From Caulobacter sp. 17J80-11 (GTDB lineage: Bacteria; Pseudomonadota; Alphaproteobacteria; Caulobacterales; Caulobacteraceae), in NCBI RefSeq assembly GCF_014349105.1, contig NZ_JACSJI010000009.1, forward strand, positions 1 through 64,000: a DNA stretch of 64,000 nt, read 5' to 3'. The notes below the pieces were generated by a model. The model worked only from the letters and a program-made list of their open reading frames with translations, had not been told where the DNA came from and did not search any database. Made by a program: the position numbers and the translations under genes. Positions within the stretch are counted from its first letter, which is position 1; each line of letters begins with the position of its first letter. Shown in pieces: positions 44,184-54,337 of the stretch.

Positions 44184-44231
44184 GTCATCCCGGCTCTTCG
44201 CTGCGCTGCCCTCCGCTACGGCCGGGATGAC
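44184..44231. repeat. GTCATCCCGG-bounded palindromic element, short copy
   Basis: GTCATCCCGGCT...GCCGGGATGAC, 48 bases, the minimal form of the element at 26178-26315. Confidence 0.8.
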
Positions 44232-44241
44232 GGCCGTGGTG

Positions 44242-45876
44242 CTACTTCCGCTCCCCTGCCGTCGCGTCCCGCGCCGCCTTGAACTCCGCGTCCGCCCGCC
44301 ACTGCGGCCAGCGGGGCGAATTCGCGAGGTCCAGGCCGATCAGGTAGAGCAAGGAGACGTCCTCGGCCGCCCCGCGCAGGTCCCAGTCGGGGCTCCATTC
44401 GTCGTCGGCCTGGTGATAGCGGTTCTTGCCATAGTCATCGACGATGGCCTTCGACTTGGCCGGGTTGTCGATGAAGTCGTCGCCGCCGCCGGCGTAGAGC
44501 ATCGGCACGCCGCGCTTGGCCAGCGGGAAGTGGTCGGAGCGGAAGAAGCCGCCGGCCTCGGGCGTGGAATCGGGCACCACCACGCGGTTCTGGGTCTTGG
44601 CCACGCGCGCCAGGTCATCCTCCAGGTCGGTCTCGCCGGAGCCGACCACCCCGATGTCTCGCGTGCGGCCGGCGACGTTCAGGGCGTCCATGTTGAAGCC
44701 GGCCACCGTCCTGGCCAGCGGATAGACCGGATTGGACGCATAGTACTCGGAGCCCAGCAGGCCGCTCTCCTCGGCCGTGAAGCCGATCAGCACGATCGAG
44801 CGGTCCGGGCGCGGGCCCGAGGCGAACAGGCGCGCCAGCTCGATCAGGGCGGCCACGCCGGTGGCGTTGTCGACCGCCCCGTTGAAGATGCGGTCGCCGT
44901 TGGCGTCCGGCGCGCCCACGCCCAGGTGGTCCCAGTGGGCGGTGTACAGCACGTACTCGCCGGGCCGCTTCGCACCCGGCAGCAGGGCGATGATGTTGTT
45001 GCTCTGGATGGTCGAGGTCGCCACGTCGAAGGCCGCCGACAGGCTGGCGTCCTTCAGCACCACGGGCCGGAAGTCGCGCGAGCGGGCCCTGGACTTCTCG
45101 CCCTCGAAATCCAGGCCGGCGCGCTTGAACAGTTCGACCGCCGTGTCGCGCTGCAGCCAGGCTTCGAGCGGGATGCGCTCCTTCTCCGGGTCCTTGCGCA
45201 CGATGTCGAACTGCGGCCCCGACCAGCTGTTCTTGACCGTGTTCCAGCCGTAGGAGGCCGGCCTGGTCTCGTGGACGATCAGCACGCCCTCGGCGCCGCG
45301 GCGGGCGGCCTCCTCGTACTTGTAGGTCCAACGGCCGTAATAGGTCATGGCCTTGCCGCCGAAGGTGTTCAGCGACGGGTCCTCGAAGTCGGCGTCGTTG
45401 ACCAGGACGACCGCGATCTTCCCCTTCAGGTCCTGGCCCTTGTAGTCGTCCCAGCCGCGCTCGGGCGCGCTGATCCCGTAGCCGACGAACACCAGCGGCG
45501 CGCTCTGAATATCGACGCGCCGGGCCGGCCGGCGGGTCGACATGACGATCTGCTCGCCCTGGGTCAGGGCCTGGGACCAGCCGCCGACCTGCAGGCGCGC
45601 GGCCGGGTTGGTCACCTCGAAGCGGCGCAGGGTCACCGGCTGCACCCACTCGCCGTCCGGCCCGCCGGGCTGGAAGCCGGCCTGGGCGAACTGCCGGGAG
45701 ACGTAGGCGATGGTCTTCTTCTCGCCCTCAGTGCCGACGCCGCGGCCTTCGAAGCTGTCGTCGGCGAGGACCTTCACGTGGGCGGAGATGGCGGCCGGAT
45801 CGACCGGCGTGTCGGCGGCGAAGGCGGGCGCTGCGGCCGCGGCCAGCAGGGCGACGACCAGGGCGAGACGCTTCAT
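44242..45876 (-). CDS. M28 family secreted metallopeptidase, copy B
   Basis: 544 residues, signal MKRLALVVALLAAAAAPAFA. Paralogous to copy A along the whole length: HVKVLADDSFEGRG, YTAHWDHLG, DNATGVAALIEL, FTAEESGLLGSEYYA and FRSDHFPLAKRGVPML carry the zinc ligands. The PA-domain insert is kept. Exported aminopeptidase by family; exact specificity unknown. Confidence 0.92.
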   Translation of the reverse strand: MKRLALVVALLAAAAAPAFAADTPVDPAAISAHVKVLADDSFEGRGVGTEGEKKTIAYVSRQFAQAGFQPGGPDGEWVQPVTLRRFEVTNPAARLQVGGWSQALTQGEQIVMSTRRPARRVDIQSAPLVFVGYGISAPERGWDDYKGQDLKGKIAVVLVNDADFEDPSLNTFGGKAMTYYGRWTYKYEEAARRGAEGVLIVHETRPASYGWNTVKNSWSGPQFDIVRKDPEKERIPLEAWLQRDTAVELFKRAGLDFEGEKSRARSRDFRPVVLKDASLSAAFDVATSTIQSNNIIALLPGAKRPGEYVLYTAHWDHLGVGAPDANGDRIFNGAVDNATGVAALIELARLFASGPRPDRSIVLIGFTAEESGLLGSEYYASNPVYPLARTVAGFNMDALNVAGRTRDIGVVGSGETDLEDDLARVAKTQNRVVVPDSTPEAGGFFRSDHFPLAKRGVPMLYAGGGDDFIDNPAKSKAIVDDYGKNRYHQADDEWSPDWDLRGAAEDVSLLYLIGLDLANSPRWPQWRADAEFKAARDATAGERK

Positions 45877-45971
45877 GGGCGGACCTCGACGACGACGGGC
45901 GCGAACTATCGCCCGCGGCGGGGTGACCGTCGAGGCGGCTCAGGCTCCGTAAAAATCGCCGTGGCGGCGGC

Positions 45972-46052
45972 TCACGCCTGCAGGGCGGCGCAGATCAGGG
46001 CCAGCGCGCTGAAGGCGACGAACAGGCGGTCGAGCGGGGTCAGGGTCGTCAT
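45972..46052 (-). CDS. Possible 26-aa hydrophobic peptide
   Basis: MTTLTPLDRLFVAFSALALI then CAALQA; a single hydrophobic stretch that could be a membrane peptide. No good SD is seen before the ATG at 46052, and the reading is too short for composition evidence. Kept as a low-confidence candidate because the gap 45877-46120 is otherwise empty. Confidence 0.2.
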   Translation of the reverse strand: MTTLTPLDRLFVAFSALALICAALQA

Positions 46053-46120
46053 GGCGACGCTTATGCCGCACCCCGGAGGCGGAAACCGGCCGCGATCGGG
46101 GCGAAACCATGTCGGTTTTG

Positions 46121-46798
46121 TTACAGCCGCGTCAGACGCCGACCGCAGGTGGCGATTGAGACGGCGAAGAACACGGCCATCGCCAGATTGAAGCCGCCCC
46201 CGACCAGGACCGCGCCCAGCGGCGCGGGGATCCAGCCGGCGGTCTCCAGCAGCGGCTTGACCAGCACCGGGTTGACCAGCGCCGTCCAGCGCGGCCACGA
46301 GGTCCGGCCCGCCGCGACCAGGACGAACAGCACGACCGCGGCCGGATAGCCGGCGGCGTAGGCGAGCGCGAACAGCACGTCGGTATAGCCGCCGATCGTG
46401 TCCCTCAGCGGCGCCAGGGCGGGTTCAGTCGCCGCCGCCCGGATCGCCAGGGCGTAGGCGCCCCAGGCGGCGTGGACGCAGGCGCCGGCGAGGAACAGCA
46501 GAGCCGCGCCGAGAGTGACCCCGGCCCGCGCCCAGGCCGGCGCAGGCGCCAGCCGCCAGAACAGGTGCGCGCATCCGATCAGGTAGCCGAGGCCGGCGAA
46601 CGGGGCGACGGCGCCGCCGATGATCAGCCGGGCGGTGGAGGCCCGGGCGGTGGTCTCGGCCAGCACCGCCTCTGCCCCGCTGCCGAAGCGGCCGAAGAAC
46701 AGCATGTCGCCGGCGAACAGCAGCAGCGCGCCGGCCAGGCCGCACAGCCCGGTGAGCAGGATCGTGCGGGGACCGGGCGCCCGCTCGAAGACGGTCAT
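46121..46798 (-). CDS. Integral membrane protein, 225 aa
   Basis: About six hydrophobic segments, e.g. TILLTGLCGLAGALLLFAGD, FAGLGYLIGCAHLFW, LGAALLFLAGACVHAAW, VLFALAYAAGYPAAVVLFVL and GGFNLAMAVFFAVSIA. DMLFFG after helix 1 and CVHAAWGAY in helix 3 could be functional. Not a transporter family I recognise. It lies downstream of apt on the same strand with a 19-base gap. Confidence 0.7.
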   Translation of the reverse strand: MTVFERAPGPRTILLTGLCGLAGALLLFAGDMLFFGRFGSGAEAVLAETTARASTARLIIGGAVAPFAGLGYLIGCAHLFWRLAPAPAWARAGVTLGAALLFLAGACVHAAWGAYALAIRAAATEPALAPLRDTIGGYTDVLFALAYAAGYPAAVVLFVLVAAGRTSWPRWTALVNPVLVKPLLETAGWIPAPLGAVLVGGGFNLAMAVFFAVSIATCGRRLTRL

Positions 46799-46817
46799 GC
46801 GCGCCTCTGAAGGCGGC

Positions 46818-47345
46818 TCAGTGCCCTTCGAAGGCCACCAGGGTGGAAACCGGCACGCCCATGGCGCGGATGCGCTCGGCCCCGCCCAATTCCGGCAGGT
46901 CGACCACGAAGCAGGCGGCGGCGACGCGGGCCCCGGCCTGGCGCAGCAGCTTGATCGCGGCTTCCGCGGTGCCGCCGGTGGCGATCAGGTCGTCGACCAG
47001 CATCACCTCCTCGCCGGCCAGCACCGCGTCCTGGTGCATCTCCATGGCGTCGACGCCGTATTCCAGGGCGTACTCCACCTGGATGGTCTGGTGGGGCAGC
47101 TTGCCCTTCTTGCGCAGCGGCACGAAGCCGGCCGAGAGCTGGTGCGCCACCGCCCCGCCCAGGATGAAGCCGCGCGCCTCGATCCCGGCCACCTTGGCGA
47201 CCTTTTGCCCCGCGAACGGCTGCACCAGCGCGTCCACCGCCTGGCGGAAGGCGCGCGGGTGGCCCAGCAGGGTCGTGATGTCGCGGAACATGACCCCGGG
47301 CTTGGGATAGTCCGGGATGGTGCGGATGGCGTCCTTCAGGTTCAT
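46818..47345 (-). CDS. apt: Adenine phosphoribosyltransferase
   Basis: Salvages adenine to AMP with PRPP. 175 residues. Seen: [18 protein letters not shown] (family N-terminus), [36 protein letters not shown] and the PRPP loop [21 protein letters not shown]. Its ATG overlaps the TGA of the upstream secreted-protein gene (ATGA). With mtnP upstream on the same strand, the cluster handles adenine released from methylthioadenosine. Confidence 0.96.
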   Translation of the reverse strand: MNLKDAIRTIPDYPKPGVMFRDITTLLGHPRAFRQAVDALVQPFAGQKVAKVAGIEARGFILGGAVAHQLSAGFVPLRKKGKLPHQTIQVEYALEYGVDAMEMHQDAVLAGEEVMLVDDLIATGGTAEAAIKLLRQAGARVAAACFVVDLPELGGAERIRAMGVPVSTLVAFEGH

Positions 47346-47857
47346 CGGTCCGGCTGTCCCTTGCGGAGCTTCCGATCACCCTCGGTTTCCATCCGAGGCA
47401 CAAACGCGGGCTGACCGTCGGGCTGAACCTCGAAGTGGCCAATCAGCAGGCCCCTGTCGCCGACAGCCGGAAACGGCCCGCATGAACTGTCCAGGTACCT
47501 AACCCTTACGACGCGGTCAGAAAAATGCCCGCGCTCGACGGCCTTAACTTCAGCCCAAACGTAGCGAGGATAGATCAAGAGTTCGAGCTGCTCCCTGGGG
47601 ACCGGAACCGAAGCTGAATCAATCTCTACATTCTTAGCGTCGACTGAAATGACATGCGGTACATTCGAGCGAAGTTCCTCCTCACTCGGAAATCGCGTGA
47701 TTTCTACGCGTAGAACGAGCTCTTCGTCAGACGTCGCGGCCGACACGTCGTCGTGCAGCATCAATTCGACGGCCTCTGAAACGATACAGGCCTCAGCGCG
47801 CCCAGCCACCAAGGCCGCAACGCCAACGGCGAAAGCCATCGAGCTTAGCTTGAGCAT
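47342..47857 (-). CDS. Secreted protein, CGPFP family, copy B
   Basis: 171 residues from the ATG at 47857; signal [20 protein letters not shown], cleavage near AEA-C. The mature protein has a Cys right after the signal and the block [20 protein letters not shown], then [12 protein letters not shown]. The same block occurs in the upstream gene. GC is visibly lower than in neighbours. Function unknown; secreted, with one likely disulphide. Four-base overlap with apt. Confidence 0.7.
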   Translation of the reverse strand: MLKLSSMAFAVGVAALVAGRAEACIVSEAVELMLHDDVSAATSDEELVLRVEITRFPSEEELRSNVPHVISVDAKNVEIDSASVPVPREQLELLIYPRYVWAEVKAVERGHFSDRVVRVRYLDSSCGPFPAVGDRGLLIGHFEVQPDGQPAFVPRMETEGDRKLRKGQPDR

Positions 47858-47904
47858 GCTTTTGTCGTGCCTCCCCCTAACCTGCACACCGCCCTCTCCG
47901 CCCT

Positions 47905-48324
47905 TCACGCACGGGGGTTCTTCTTGCGGGCATCGCGTTCGGCCGGGCTGTCGAGCTGAGGCGTGAACACAGGCTGGCCATCGGCGGCGGTATCGAGATG
48001 GCCCACGATCAGCCCGGTGTCGCCGACCTTCGGAAACGGCCCGCAGGAGTTGACCGCCAGCGCGATGCGCACCGTACGCGCGCGATAAGCCCCCTTCTCC
48101 ACACCGATGACCCTAGCCCAGGCGTAGGCCCGATTGTTTCGACGCGGCGCGCCCGTGTCCCGAACGCGGGTGATCTTCACCCGCAGCGCCAGCGGCTCGT
48201 AGGCCAGCTCGGGCGGCGCCTCGTCGAAGGTCACCGATGTGACGTACTTCGAAGAGCGGCAGGCCTCGGCCGAACCAGCCGCCAGCATCCCGGCCACAAG
48301 CGCCGCCGCGAAGATCGCCCGCAT
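47905..48324 (-). CDS. Secreted protein, CGPFP family, copy A
   Basis: 139 residues, signal MRAIFAAALVAGMLAAGSAEA, mature start CRSSKY. Shares with copy B LALRVKITRVR, YAWARVIGVEKG, NSCGPFPKVGDTGLIVGH and DGQPVFTP. Normal high GC. The two appear to be an old duplication. They are likely read with mtnP and apt, but a functional link is not evident. Confidence 0.75.
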   Translation of the reverse strand: MRAIFAAALVAGMLAAGSAEACRSSKYVTSVTFDEAPPELAYEPLALRVKITRVRDTGAPRRNNRAYAWARVIGVEKGAYRARTVRIALAVNSCGPFPKVGDTGLIVGHLDTAADGQPVFTPQLDSPAERDARKKNPRA

Positions 48325-48349
48325 GGCTTCCTCCCCCGTTCGCGCGAGC

Positions 48350-49231
<882 letters not shown>

Positions 49232-49244
49232 GGTCCCTCCGGCA

Positions 49245-49280
49245 AAGAAAAAGCCCGCCGGCGCGGGGCCGGCGGGCTCA
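49245..49280 (-). terminator. Terminator of the petABC operon
   Basis: Stem AGCCCGCCGGC (49252-49262) / GCCGGCGGGCT (49268-49278); on the minus strand it is followed by TTTTTCTTTG. Confidence 0.9.
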
Positions 49281-49306
49281 TTCCTAGAGCAAAGCTCTAC
49301 CAGACG

Positions 49307-50170
49307 TCAGTGGGCGATGCCGCGCCAGATCCGACGGTAGGAGGCGTAGGTCAGCCCGGCGAACAGCGCCAGGAAGATCATGACGGCCACGCCGGTCTGC
49401 TTGCGCTCGGTCGCCTTCGGGTCGGAGGCCCAGGCGATGAACGCCGAGACGTCCTTGGCCTGCTGCTCGAGCGTCGACTTGGTGCCGTCGTCGAAGGTCA
49501 CCTGGCCGGCCGTCAGCGGCTGCGGCATGGCGATGAAGCCGCCCTTGGGGACGTTCTTGTGATCGCCGTGCCAGGCCGACGTCAGGTCGCCCGGGAAGTA
49601 CGGGTTGTAGTGCTGGTTCGGACCGACGTGCAGACCGGCCGGCGGATTCACGTAGCCGGTCAGGATCGAGTAGATGTAGCGCGCCCCGCCGTGACGGGCC
49701 TTGGCCATGACCGACAGGTCCGGCGGCGCGGCGCCGCCGTTGGCGGCCGCGGCCGCCGTGGCGTTCGGGTACGGCGACGGGAACTTGTCGGCCGGGGTGG
49801 CCTTGCGCTTCACCGGCTCGCCGGTTTCGGAGTCGATGTCGTCGACTTCGTACTCCGCGGCGATCGCCTTCACGTACGGGTTGTCGTTCGGGTTGTGCTT
49901 GAACTTCGGATCCCAGAACGGACCGCTTTCCTGACCCAGGTTGCGGAACGACATCAGGTTCATCGAGTGGCAGGCCGAGCAGACCTCCCGATAGACCTTG
50001 TAGCCGCGCTGCAGCTGCGCCTGGTCGAACTTGCCGAGCGGGCCTTCGAAGCTGAAGGCCACTTCCTTCGGATGTTCCGCGCCGCCCGAGGCGAGGGCCG
50101 GAGCCGCCGCGCCCGCGAGGGCGAGAGCGGCGACGCCGGAAGCGAGGGTTTTAACGACAGAGAGCTTCAT
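49307..50170 (-). CDS. petC: Cytochrome c1 of the bc1 complex
   Basis: 287 residues from the ATG at 50170 with signal MKLSVVKTLASGVAALALAG. Haem attachment CSACH at residues 64-68, then HSMNLMSFRNLGQ. The domain includes KFPSPYPNATAAAAANGGAAPPDLSV, and a C-terminal membrane anchor (GVAVMIFLALFAGLTYASYRR) holds it to the inner membrane. A separate petC, not fused to petB (fbcH type). Transfers electrons from the Rieske protein to soluble cytochrome c. Five bases after petB. Confidence 0.96.
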   Translation of the reverse strand: MKLSVVKTLASGVAALALAGAAAPALASGGAEHPKEVAFSFEGPLGKFDQAQLQRGYKVYREVCSACHSMNLMSFRNLGQESGPFWDPKFKHNPNDNPYVKAIAAEYEVDDIDSETGEPVKRKATPADKFPSPYPNATAAAAANGGAAPPDLSVMAKARHGGARYIYSILTGYVNPPAGLHVGPNQHYNPYFPGDLTSAWHGDHKNVPKGGFIAMPQPLTAGQVTFDDGTKSTLEQQAKDVSAFIAWASDPKATERKQTGVAVMIFLALFAGLTYASYRRIWRGIAH

Positions 50171-50175
50171 CGAGC

Positions 50176-51504
50176 TCAACCCTTCTTTTCGGCGTCGGCG
50201 ACCGCGCCGGTCGGGACGGAACCGTGGCCAGACAGCACCGGGCTGGAGATCGACTCCGGCACCGGCAGCGGGGTCTCGCGCAGGCCCACCCACGGCATGA
50301 TGATCAGGAAGAACGAGAAGTAGTAGAGCGTCAGCAGACGCGACAGCCACAGGTACGAGTTCAGGTCGCCGTCGAACAGCCGGAAGGTCGTGATGCCGTG
50401 GATCAGCTGGTCGTCCGGAGACTTCGCGCCGCACCAGCCCAGCATGAAGGCCACCAGCACGAAGATGAAGAAGAACCAGCGCATCGCCGGGCGGTAGCGC
50501 ATGGAGCGCACCTTCGAGGTGTCCAGCCAGGGCAGCACGAACAGCAGGCCGATCGAGCCGAACATCACCAGCACGCCCATGAACTTGTCGGGCACGGCGC
50601 GCAGCATGGCGTAGAACGGCAGCAGGTACCATTCGGGCACGATGTGGGCCGGGGTGACCAGCGGGTTGGCCGGGATGTAGTTGTCGGCGTGGCCCAGAGC
50701 GTTCGGATTGAAGAACACGAACACCGCGAACAGCATCAGGAACAGGATGATCGCGAAGCCGTCCTTCACCGTGTAGTACGGGTGGAACGGAACGGTGTCG
50801 CGCGAACGCTGCTCCTGCGGGATCAGGATCCCGACCGGGTTGTTCTGGCCCGCGGCGTGCAGCGCCCACAGGTGCAGCACCACGACGCCGGCGATCACGA
50901 ACGGCAGCAGGTAGTGCAGCGAGAAGAAGCGGTTCAGCGTCGGGTTGTCGACCGCGAAGCCGCCCCACAGCCAGGTGGTGATCGATTCACCCACGATCGG
51001 GATCGAGCCGATCAGGTTGGTGATCACGACGGCGCCGTGGAAGGACATCTGACCCCAGGGCAGCACGTAGCCCAGGAAGGCGGTGGCCATCATCAGCAGG
51101 AACAGCACCACGCCGAGGATCCAGATCATCTCGCGCGGGGCTTTGTAGGAGCCGTAGTACAGGCCGCGGAGCATGTGGATGTACACGGCCAGGAAGAACA
51201 TCGAGGCGCCGTTCGAGTGGATGTAACGGATCATCCAGCCGTGACGGACGTCGCGCATGATGTGCTCGACGCTGGCGAACGCCAGGTCGGCGTTCGGCGT
51301 GTAGTGCATGACCAGCACGATGCCGGTGACGATCTGGATCACCAGGCACAGGGCCAGGATGCCGCCGAAGGTCCACCAGTAGTTCAGGTTCTTCGGGGTC
51401 GGGATCGTGGCGTAGTCAGCCGCAAAGCGGATGATCGGCAAGCGGGTGTCGAGCCAGCGCTCGAAGCCCGTCTTGGGCACGTAAGTGGATTCGTGTTCGC
51501 TCAT
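50176..51504 (-). CDS. petB: Cytochrome b of the bc1 complex
   Basis: 442 residues with eight membrane helices. Haem-ligating His in helices B and D (for example the [12 protein letters not shown] helix and the [19 protein letters not shown] helix), Qo-site [14 protein letters not shown], and the proton-quinol loop. The C-terminal extension includes [14 protein letters not shown]. Middle gene of petA-petB-petC. Confidence 0.97.
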   Translation of the reverse strand: MSEHESTYVPKTGFERWLDTRLPIIRFAADYATIPTPKNLNYWWTFGGILALCLVIQIVTGIVLVMHYTPNADLAFASVEHIMRDVRHGWMIRYIHSNGASMFFLAVYIHMLRGLYYGSYKAPREMIWILGVVLFLLMMATAFLGYVLPWGQMSFHGAVVITNLIGSIPIVGESITTWLWGGFAVDNPTLNRFFSLHYLLPFVIAGVVVLHLWALHAAGQNNPVGILIPQEQRSRDTVPFHPYYTVKDGFAIILFLMLFAVFVFFNPNALGHADNYIPANPLVTPAHIVPEWYLLPFYAMLRAVPDKFMGVLVMFGSIGLLFVLPWLDTSKVRSMRYRPAMRWFFFIFVLVAFMLGWCGAKSPDDQLIHGITTFRLFDGDLNSYLWLSRLLTLYYFSFFLIIMPWVGLRETPLPVPESISSPVLSGHGSVPTGAVADAEKKG

Positions 51505-51515
51505 GATGGTGCGCC

Positions 51516-52058
51516 TTAGCCGATCTTGACGCGGGTGTCGGTCAAGTAGGCGTAGTCGGGAACCGCGAGGTTCTTCGGAGCCGGCCCCTTACGGATGCGG
51601 CCCGAGGTGTCATAGACCGAGCCGTGGCAGGGGCAGAACCAGCCGCCGTATTCGCCGGCGCCGAAGGTCGGAACGCAGCCCAGGTGGGTGCAGGTGCCGA
51701 CCAGGATCAGGAACTGCTCGTGGCCCGGCTTCACCCGATCCTCGTCCTTCTGAGGATCCTTCAGGTCGGACAGCGGCGTCTTGCGGGCGGCTTCGATTTC
51801 CGCCGGGGTGCGGTAACGCACGAACACCGGCTTGCCGCGCCACTTGATGGTGACCTGCTGGCCCTCGGTGACCTTGGTCAGATCGAATTCGATCGACGCC
51901 AGGGCGAGCGTGTCGGCCGCGGGGTTCATCTGGTCGATCAGCGGCCAGGCGAACATCGCCGCGCCACCGACCGCCGCCGCGCCGGCGGCGATGTGGATGA
52001 AGTCCCGCCGGGTGGGCTCCTGCCCCTCCAGGTTGGGGTTCACGACCGTTTCGGCCAC
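51516..52058 (-). CDS. petA: Rieske iron-sulphur protein of the bc1 complex
   Basis: 180 residues with an N-terminal twin-arginine signal-anchor ([20 protein letters not shown]). 2Fe-2S ligands are CTHLGC (Cys123, His125, with Cys128 disulphide) and CPCHGS (Cys142, Cys144, His145). First gene of the bc1 operon; the promoter should be in 52059-52227, shared with divergent trmL. Confidence 0.97.
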   Translation of the reverse strand: MAETVVNPNLEGQEPTRRDFIHIAAGAAAVGGAAMFAWPLIDQMNPAADTLALASIEFDLTKVTEGQQVTIKWRGKPVFVRYRTPAEIEAARKTPLSDLKDPQKDEDRVKPGHEQFLILVGTCTHLGCVPTFGAGEYGGWFCPCHGSVYDTSGRIRKGPAPKNLAVPDYAYLTDTRVKIG

Positions 52059-52227
52059 TTGATCACCCTTTCGAGCTCGAGCCGCGCCTTAGGCGGCCCA
52101 GTCACTAACAAAGTTCTCGAGCCCGATCCTTAGGTCAGCCCTTGCGGCCGTACACCGCCGGGCGCTTTAACCAAGCCGGACGGCGCGCGGACGAACCCCC
52201 GGATCGCGCGTTGGGCATGGCCTTAGA

Positions 52228-52692
52228 ATGCGTCTCGCGCTTTTTCAACCTGACATTCCGCAAAACTTGGGGGCTGCGATCAGGCTGAGCGCTTGCCTGG
52301 GCGTCGCCCTCGACGTGATCGAGCCCTGTGGCTTCCCGCTAGGCGACCGCGCGCTGAAGCGGGCGGCCATGGACTACGGCGGCGCGGCCGACGCGAACCG
52401 TTGGGATTCCTGGGAATCCTACGGGGCGAACCGGCCCGAGGGGCGGCTCCTGCTGTTCACCACGCGGGCGGCCGAGCCGTTTCACCGATTCGAGTACCGC
52501 CGGTCGGACATTCTGCTGTTCGGCCGCGAGAGCGCCGGCGTCCCCGACGAAGTGCACGCGGCCGCCGACGCGCGCCTGTTCATCCCGATCCGGCCGGAGA
52601 CACGCTCATTGAACGTGGTCACCGCCGCGGCGCTGGCGCTGGGCGAGGCGCTGCGTCAGGTCGACGGCTTCCCCTCCCCGCCCAGCGGCTGA
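52228..52692 (+). CDS. trmL: tRNA (cytidine/uridine-34-2'-O)-methyltransferase
   Basis: SPOUT enzyme methylating the ribose of the wobble nucleotide in tRNA-Leu. 154 residues. MRLALFQPDIPQNLGAAIRL at the N-terminus, RLLLFTTRAAEPFHRFEYR, LLFGRESAGVPDEVHAAADA and the knot motif FIPIRPETRSLNVVTAAALA. Its 3' end overlaps the convergent DUF1653 gene by 37 bases. Confidence 0.95.
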   Translation: MRLALFQPDIPQNLGAAIRLSACLGVALDVIEPCGFPLGDRALKRAAMDYGGAADANRWDSWESYGANRPEGRLLLFTTRAAEPFHRFEYRRSDILLFGRESAGVPDEVHAAADARLFIPIRPETRSLNVVTAAALALGEALRQVDGFPSPPSG

Positions 52693-52892
52693 AACCGCAG
52701 GCGCCCGTCCGGCAGGCGGCCGTAGAACAGCTCGGCCGGCCTCACCCAGGGCGCGCGGGCGTGCGGCCACAGGTGCTCGTAGACCACCATGGCCTCCTCG
52801 GTCTCCGAATGGCGCGCCTCGAAGAGGAACCGATAGAGCCCGCCCTTGTAGTGACGGTGAGTCGCCAGTCCGAGCGCTTCGTGTTCGTCCAT
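52656..52892 (-). CDS. DUF1653 protein
   Basis: 78 residues from the ATG at 52892. HRHYKGGLYRFLFEARHSET and VVYEHLWPHARAPWVRPAELF match the DUF1653 family (about 70 residues, unknown function). Compact beta-rich domain. The overlap with trmL is convergent, 37 bases. Confidence 0.88.
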   Translation of the reverse strand: MDEHEALGLATHRHYKGGLYRFLFEARHSETEEAMVVYEHLWPHARAPWVRPAELFYGRLPDGRLRFQPLGGEGKPST

Positions 52893-53007
52893 GCCGTCCT
52901 CCTGTCGCCCCCGAATGCCGGGCGCCGGATTCCGCCGCAAGCCCGCCCTGTCGACTACGTATCGTCACGGGGTGGCTCGCGGTCGCCGGCGCCGCTATTG
53001 AGCCCCC

Positions 53008-53880
53008 ATGACCGATCCCGCCGTTCTGGAAGACCGCAAATTCAAGGCTCGCGCCTGGTTCGAGACCCTGCGCGACCGCATCTGCGCCGAGTTCGAGCGC
53101 CTGGAGGACGAGGCTCCCGCCCACCTCTACGGCGAGACCGCCGGCCGGTTCGAGCGCACCCCCTGGGTTCGCGAGGGCGGCGGCGGCGGCGTCATGTCGA
53201 TGATGCACGGCCGGCTGTTCGAGAAGGTCGGCGTGCACGTGTCGACCGTGCACGGGACCTTCTCGCCGGAATTCGCCAAGACCATTCCGGGCGCCGACGA
53301 AGACCCCCGCTTCTTCGCCACCGGCGTCAGCCTGATCGCCCACATGCGCTCGCCGCGCGTGCCGGCGGTGCACATGAACACCCGCTTCATCGCCACCTCG
53401 CGCGCCTGGTTCGGCGGCGGCGCCGACCTGACCCCGCTGCTGGCCTACCAGCGCGACCAGGAAGCCCCCGACGCCCAGGCTTTCCACTACGCCATGAAGG
53501 GCGCGTGCGACCGCTACGATCCGGAATGGTGGCCGCGCTACAAGAAGTGGTGCGACGAGTACTTCTTCCTGCCGCACCGCAACGAGCCGCGCGGCGTGGG
53601 CGGCATCTTCTACGACCACCACGACAGCGGCGACTGGGAGCGCGACTTCGCCCTCACCCGCGACGTGGGCGAGGCCTTCCTGGCGGTCTATCCGCAGATC
53701 GTCCGCGGCCGCATGAACGAGGCCTGGACCGACGCCGAGCGCGAGGAACAGCTGATCCGCCGCGGCCGCTACGTCGAGTTCAACCTGCTCTATGACCGCG
53801 GCACCCTGTTCGGTCTGAAGACCGGCGGCAACGTCGACTCGATCCTCAGCTCCATGCCGCCCGAGGTGAAGTGGCCCTGA
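53008..53880 (+). CDS. hemF: Oxygen-dependent coproporphyrinogen III oxidase
   Basis: Converts coproporphyrinogen III to protoporphyrinogen IX using oxygen in haem synthesis. 290 residues. [63 protein letters not shown] and [22 protein letters not shown] are family signatures. Suits a haem-rich respiratory neighbourhood (petABC). Confidence 0.97.
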   Translation: MTDPAVLEDRKFKARAWFETLRDRICAEFERLEDEAPAHLYGETAGRFERTPWVREGGGGGVMSMMHGRLFEKVGVHVSTVHGTFSPEFAKTIPGADEDPRFFATGVSLIAHMRSPRVPAVHMNTRFIATSRAWFGGGADLTPLLAYQRDQEAPDAQAFHYAMKGACDRYDPEWWPRYKKWCDEYFFLPHRNEPRGVGGIFYDHHDSGDWERDFALTRDVGEAFLAVYPQIVRGRMNEAWTDAEREEQLIRRGRYVEFNLLYDRGTLFGLKTGGNVDSILSSMPPEVKWP

Positions 53881-53920
53881 ACCCGCCCGCCCCGTCGGCC
53901 GAGGCGGGCGGGGCTTTGGG

Positions 53921-54337
53921 TCAGGCCGGCTGCGCAGCCAGCGGCCGCCACGCCCTGAACGCCAGCCGACCGTCGCCCAGCAGCGCGTGCGCCGCCGAGG
54001 CCGCGATCAGGAACACGGGGAACTCCCACCCGCCGTTCGGGCTGGAGAACACCCAGCCGTTGGGCGCGTGGGCCAGGGTCGCGCCGACCAGGATCGGCGA
54101 CAGGGCCAGCGACGCCCACCGGCCGTGAAAGCCGGCCAGTATGGCCGCGCCGCCGACGAGTTCGGCCAAGATCACGGGAACCGCCACCTGGGTCGGCAGA
54201 CCGACGGACTGCAGGTAGGCGACGAAGCCGGCCGGCGTGTAGACCAGCAGCTTCAGCAGGCCGTGGGAGACCCACATCGTCCCGAGCGCGAGGCGCAGCG
54301 CCAGCGCGCCCCAGGGGGCCAGGCGAGTTTCGACCAT
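53921..54337 (-). CDS. DoxX family membrane protein
   Basis: 138 residues, four hydrophobic helices: LALRLALGTMWVSHGLLKLL, VAVPVILAELVGGAAILAGF, SLALSPILVGATLAHAPNGW and PVFLIAASAAHALLGDG. DoxX-type proteins sit in the inner membrane and often accompany sulphur or redox proteins. Its ATG overlaps the stop of the rhodanese gene (TGATG), so translation is coupled. Likely regulated by the divergent MarR. Confidence 0.85.
   Translation of the reverse strand: MVETRLAPWGALALRLALGTMWVSHGLLKLLVYTPAGFVAYLQSVGLPTQVAVPVILAELVGGAAILAGFHGRWASLALSPILVGATLAHAPNGWVFSSPNGGWEFPVFLIAASAAHALLGDGRLAFRAWRPLAAQPA

Noticed and set aside
41808-46191. Two long plus-strand frames (about 700 codons each) opposite the M28 peptidases
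   Set aside because: They mirror the real zinc-peptidase genes and have His/Gly/Arg/Leu-rich low-complexity translations without signal or motif.
49307-50968. A 553-codon frame as a fused cytochrome b/c1 (fbcH type)
   Set aside because: The part before the ATG at 50170 is antiparallel-frame noise from petB. Separate petB (50176-51504) and petC have their own starts.
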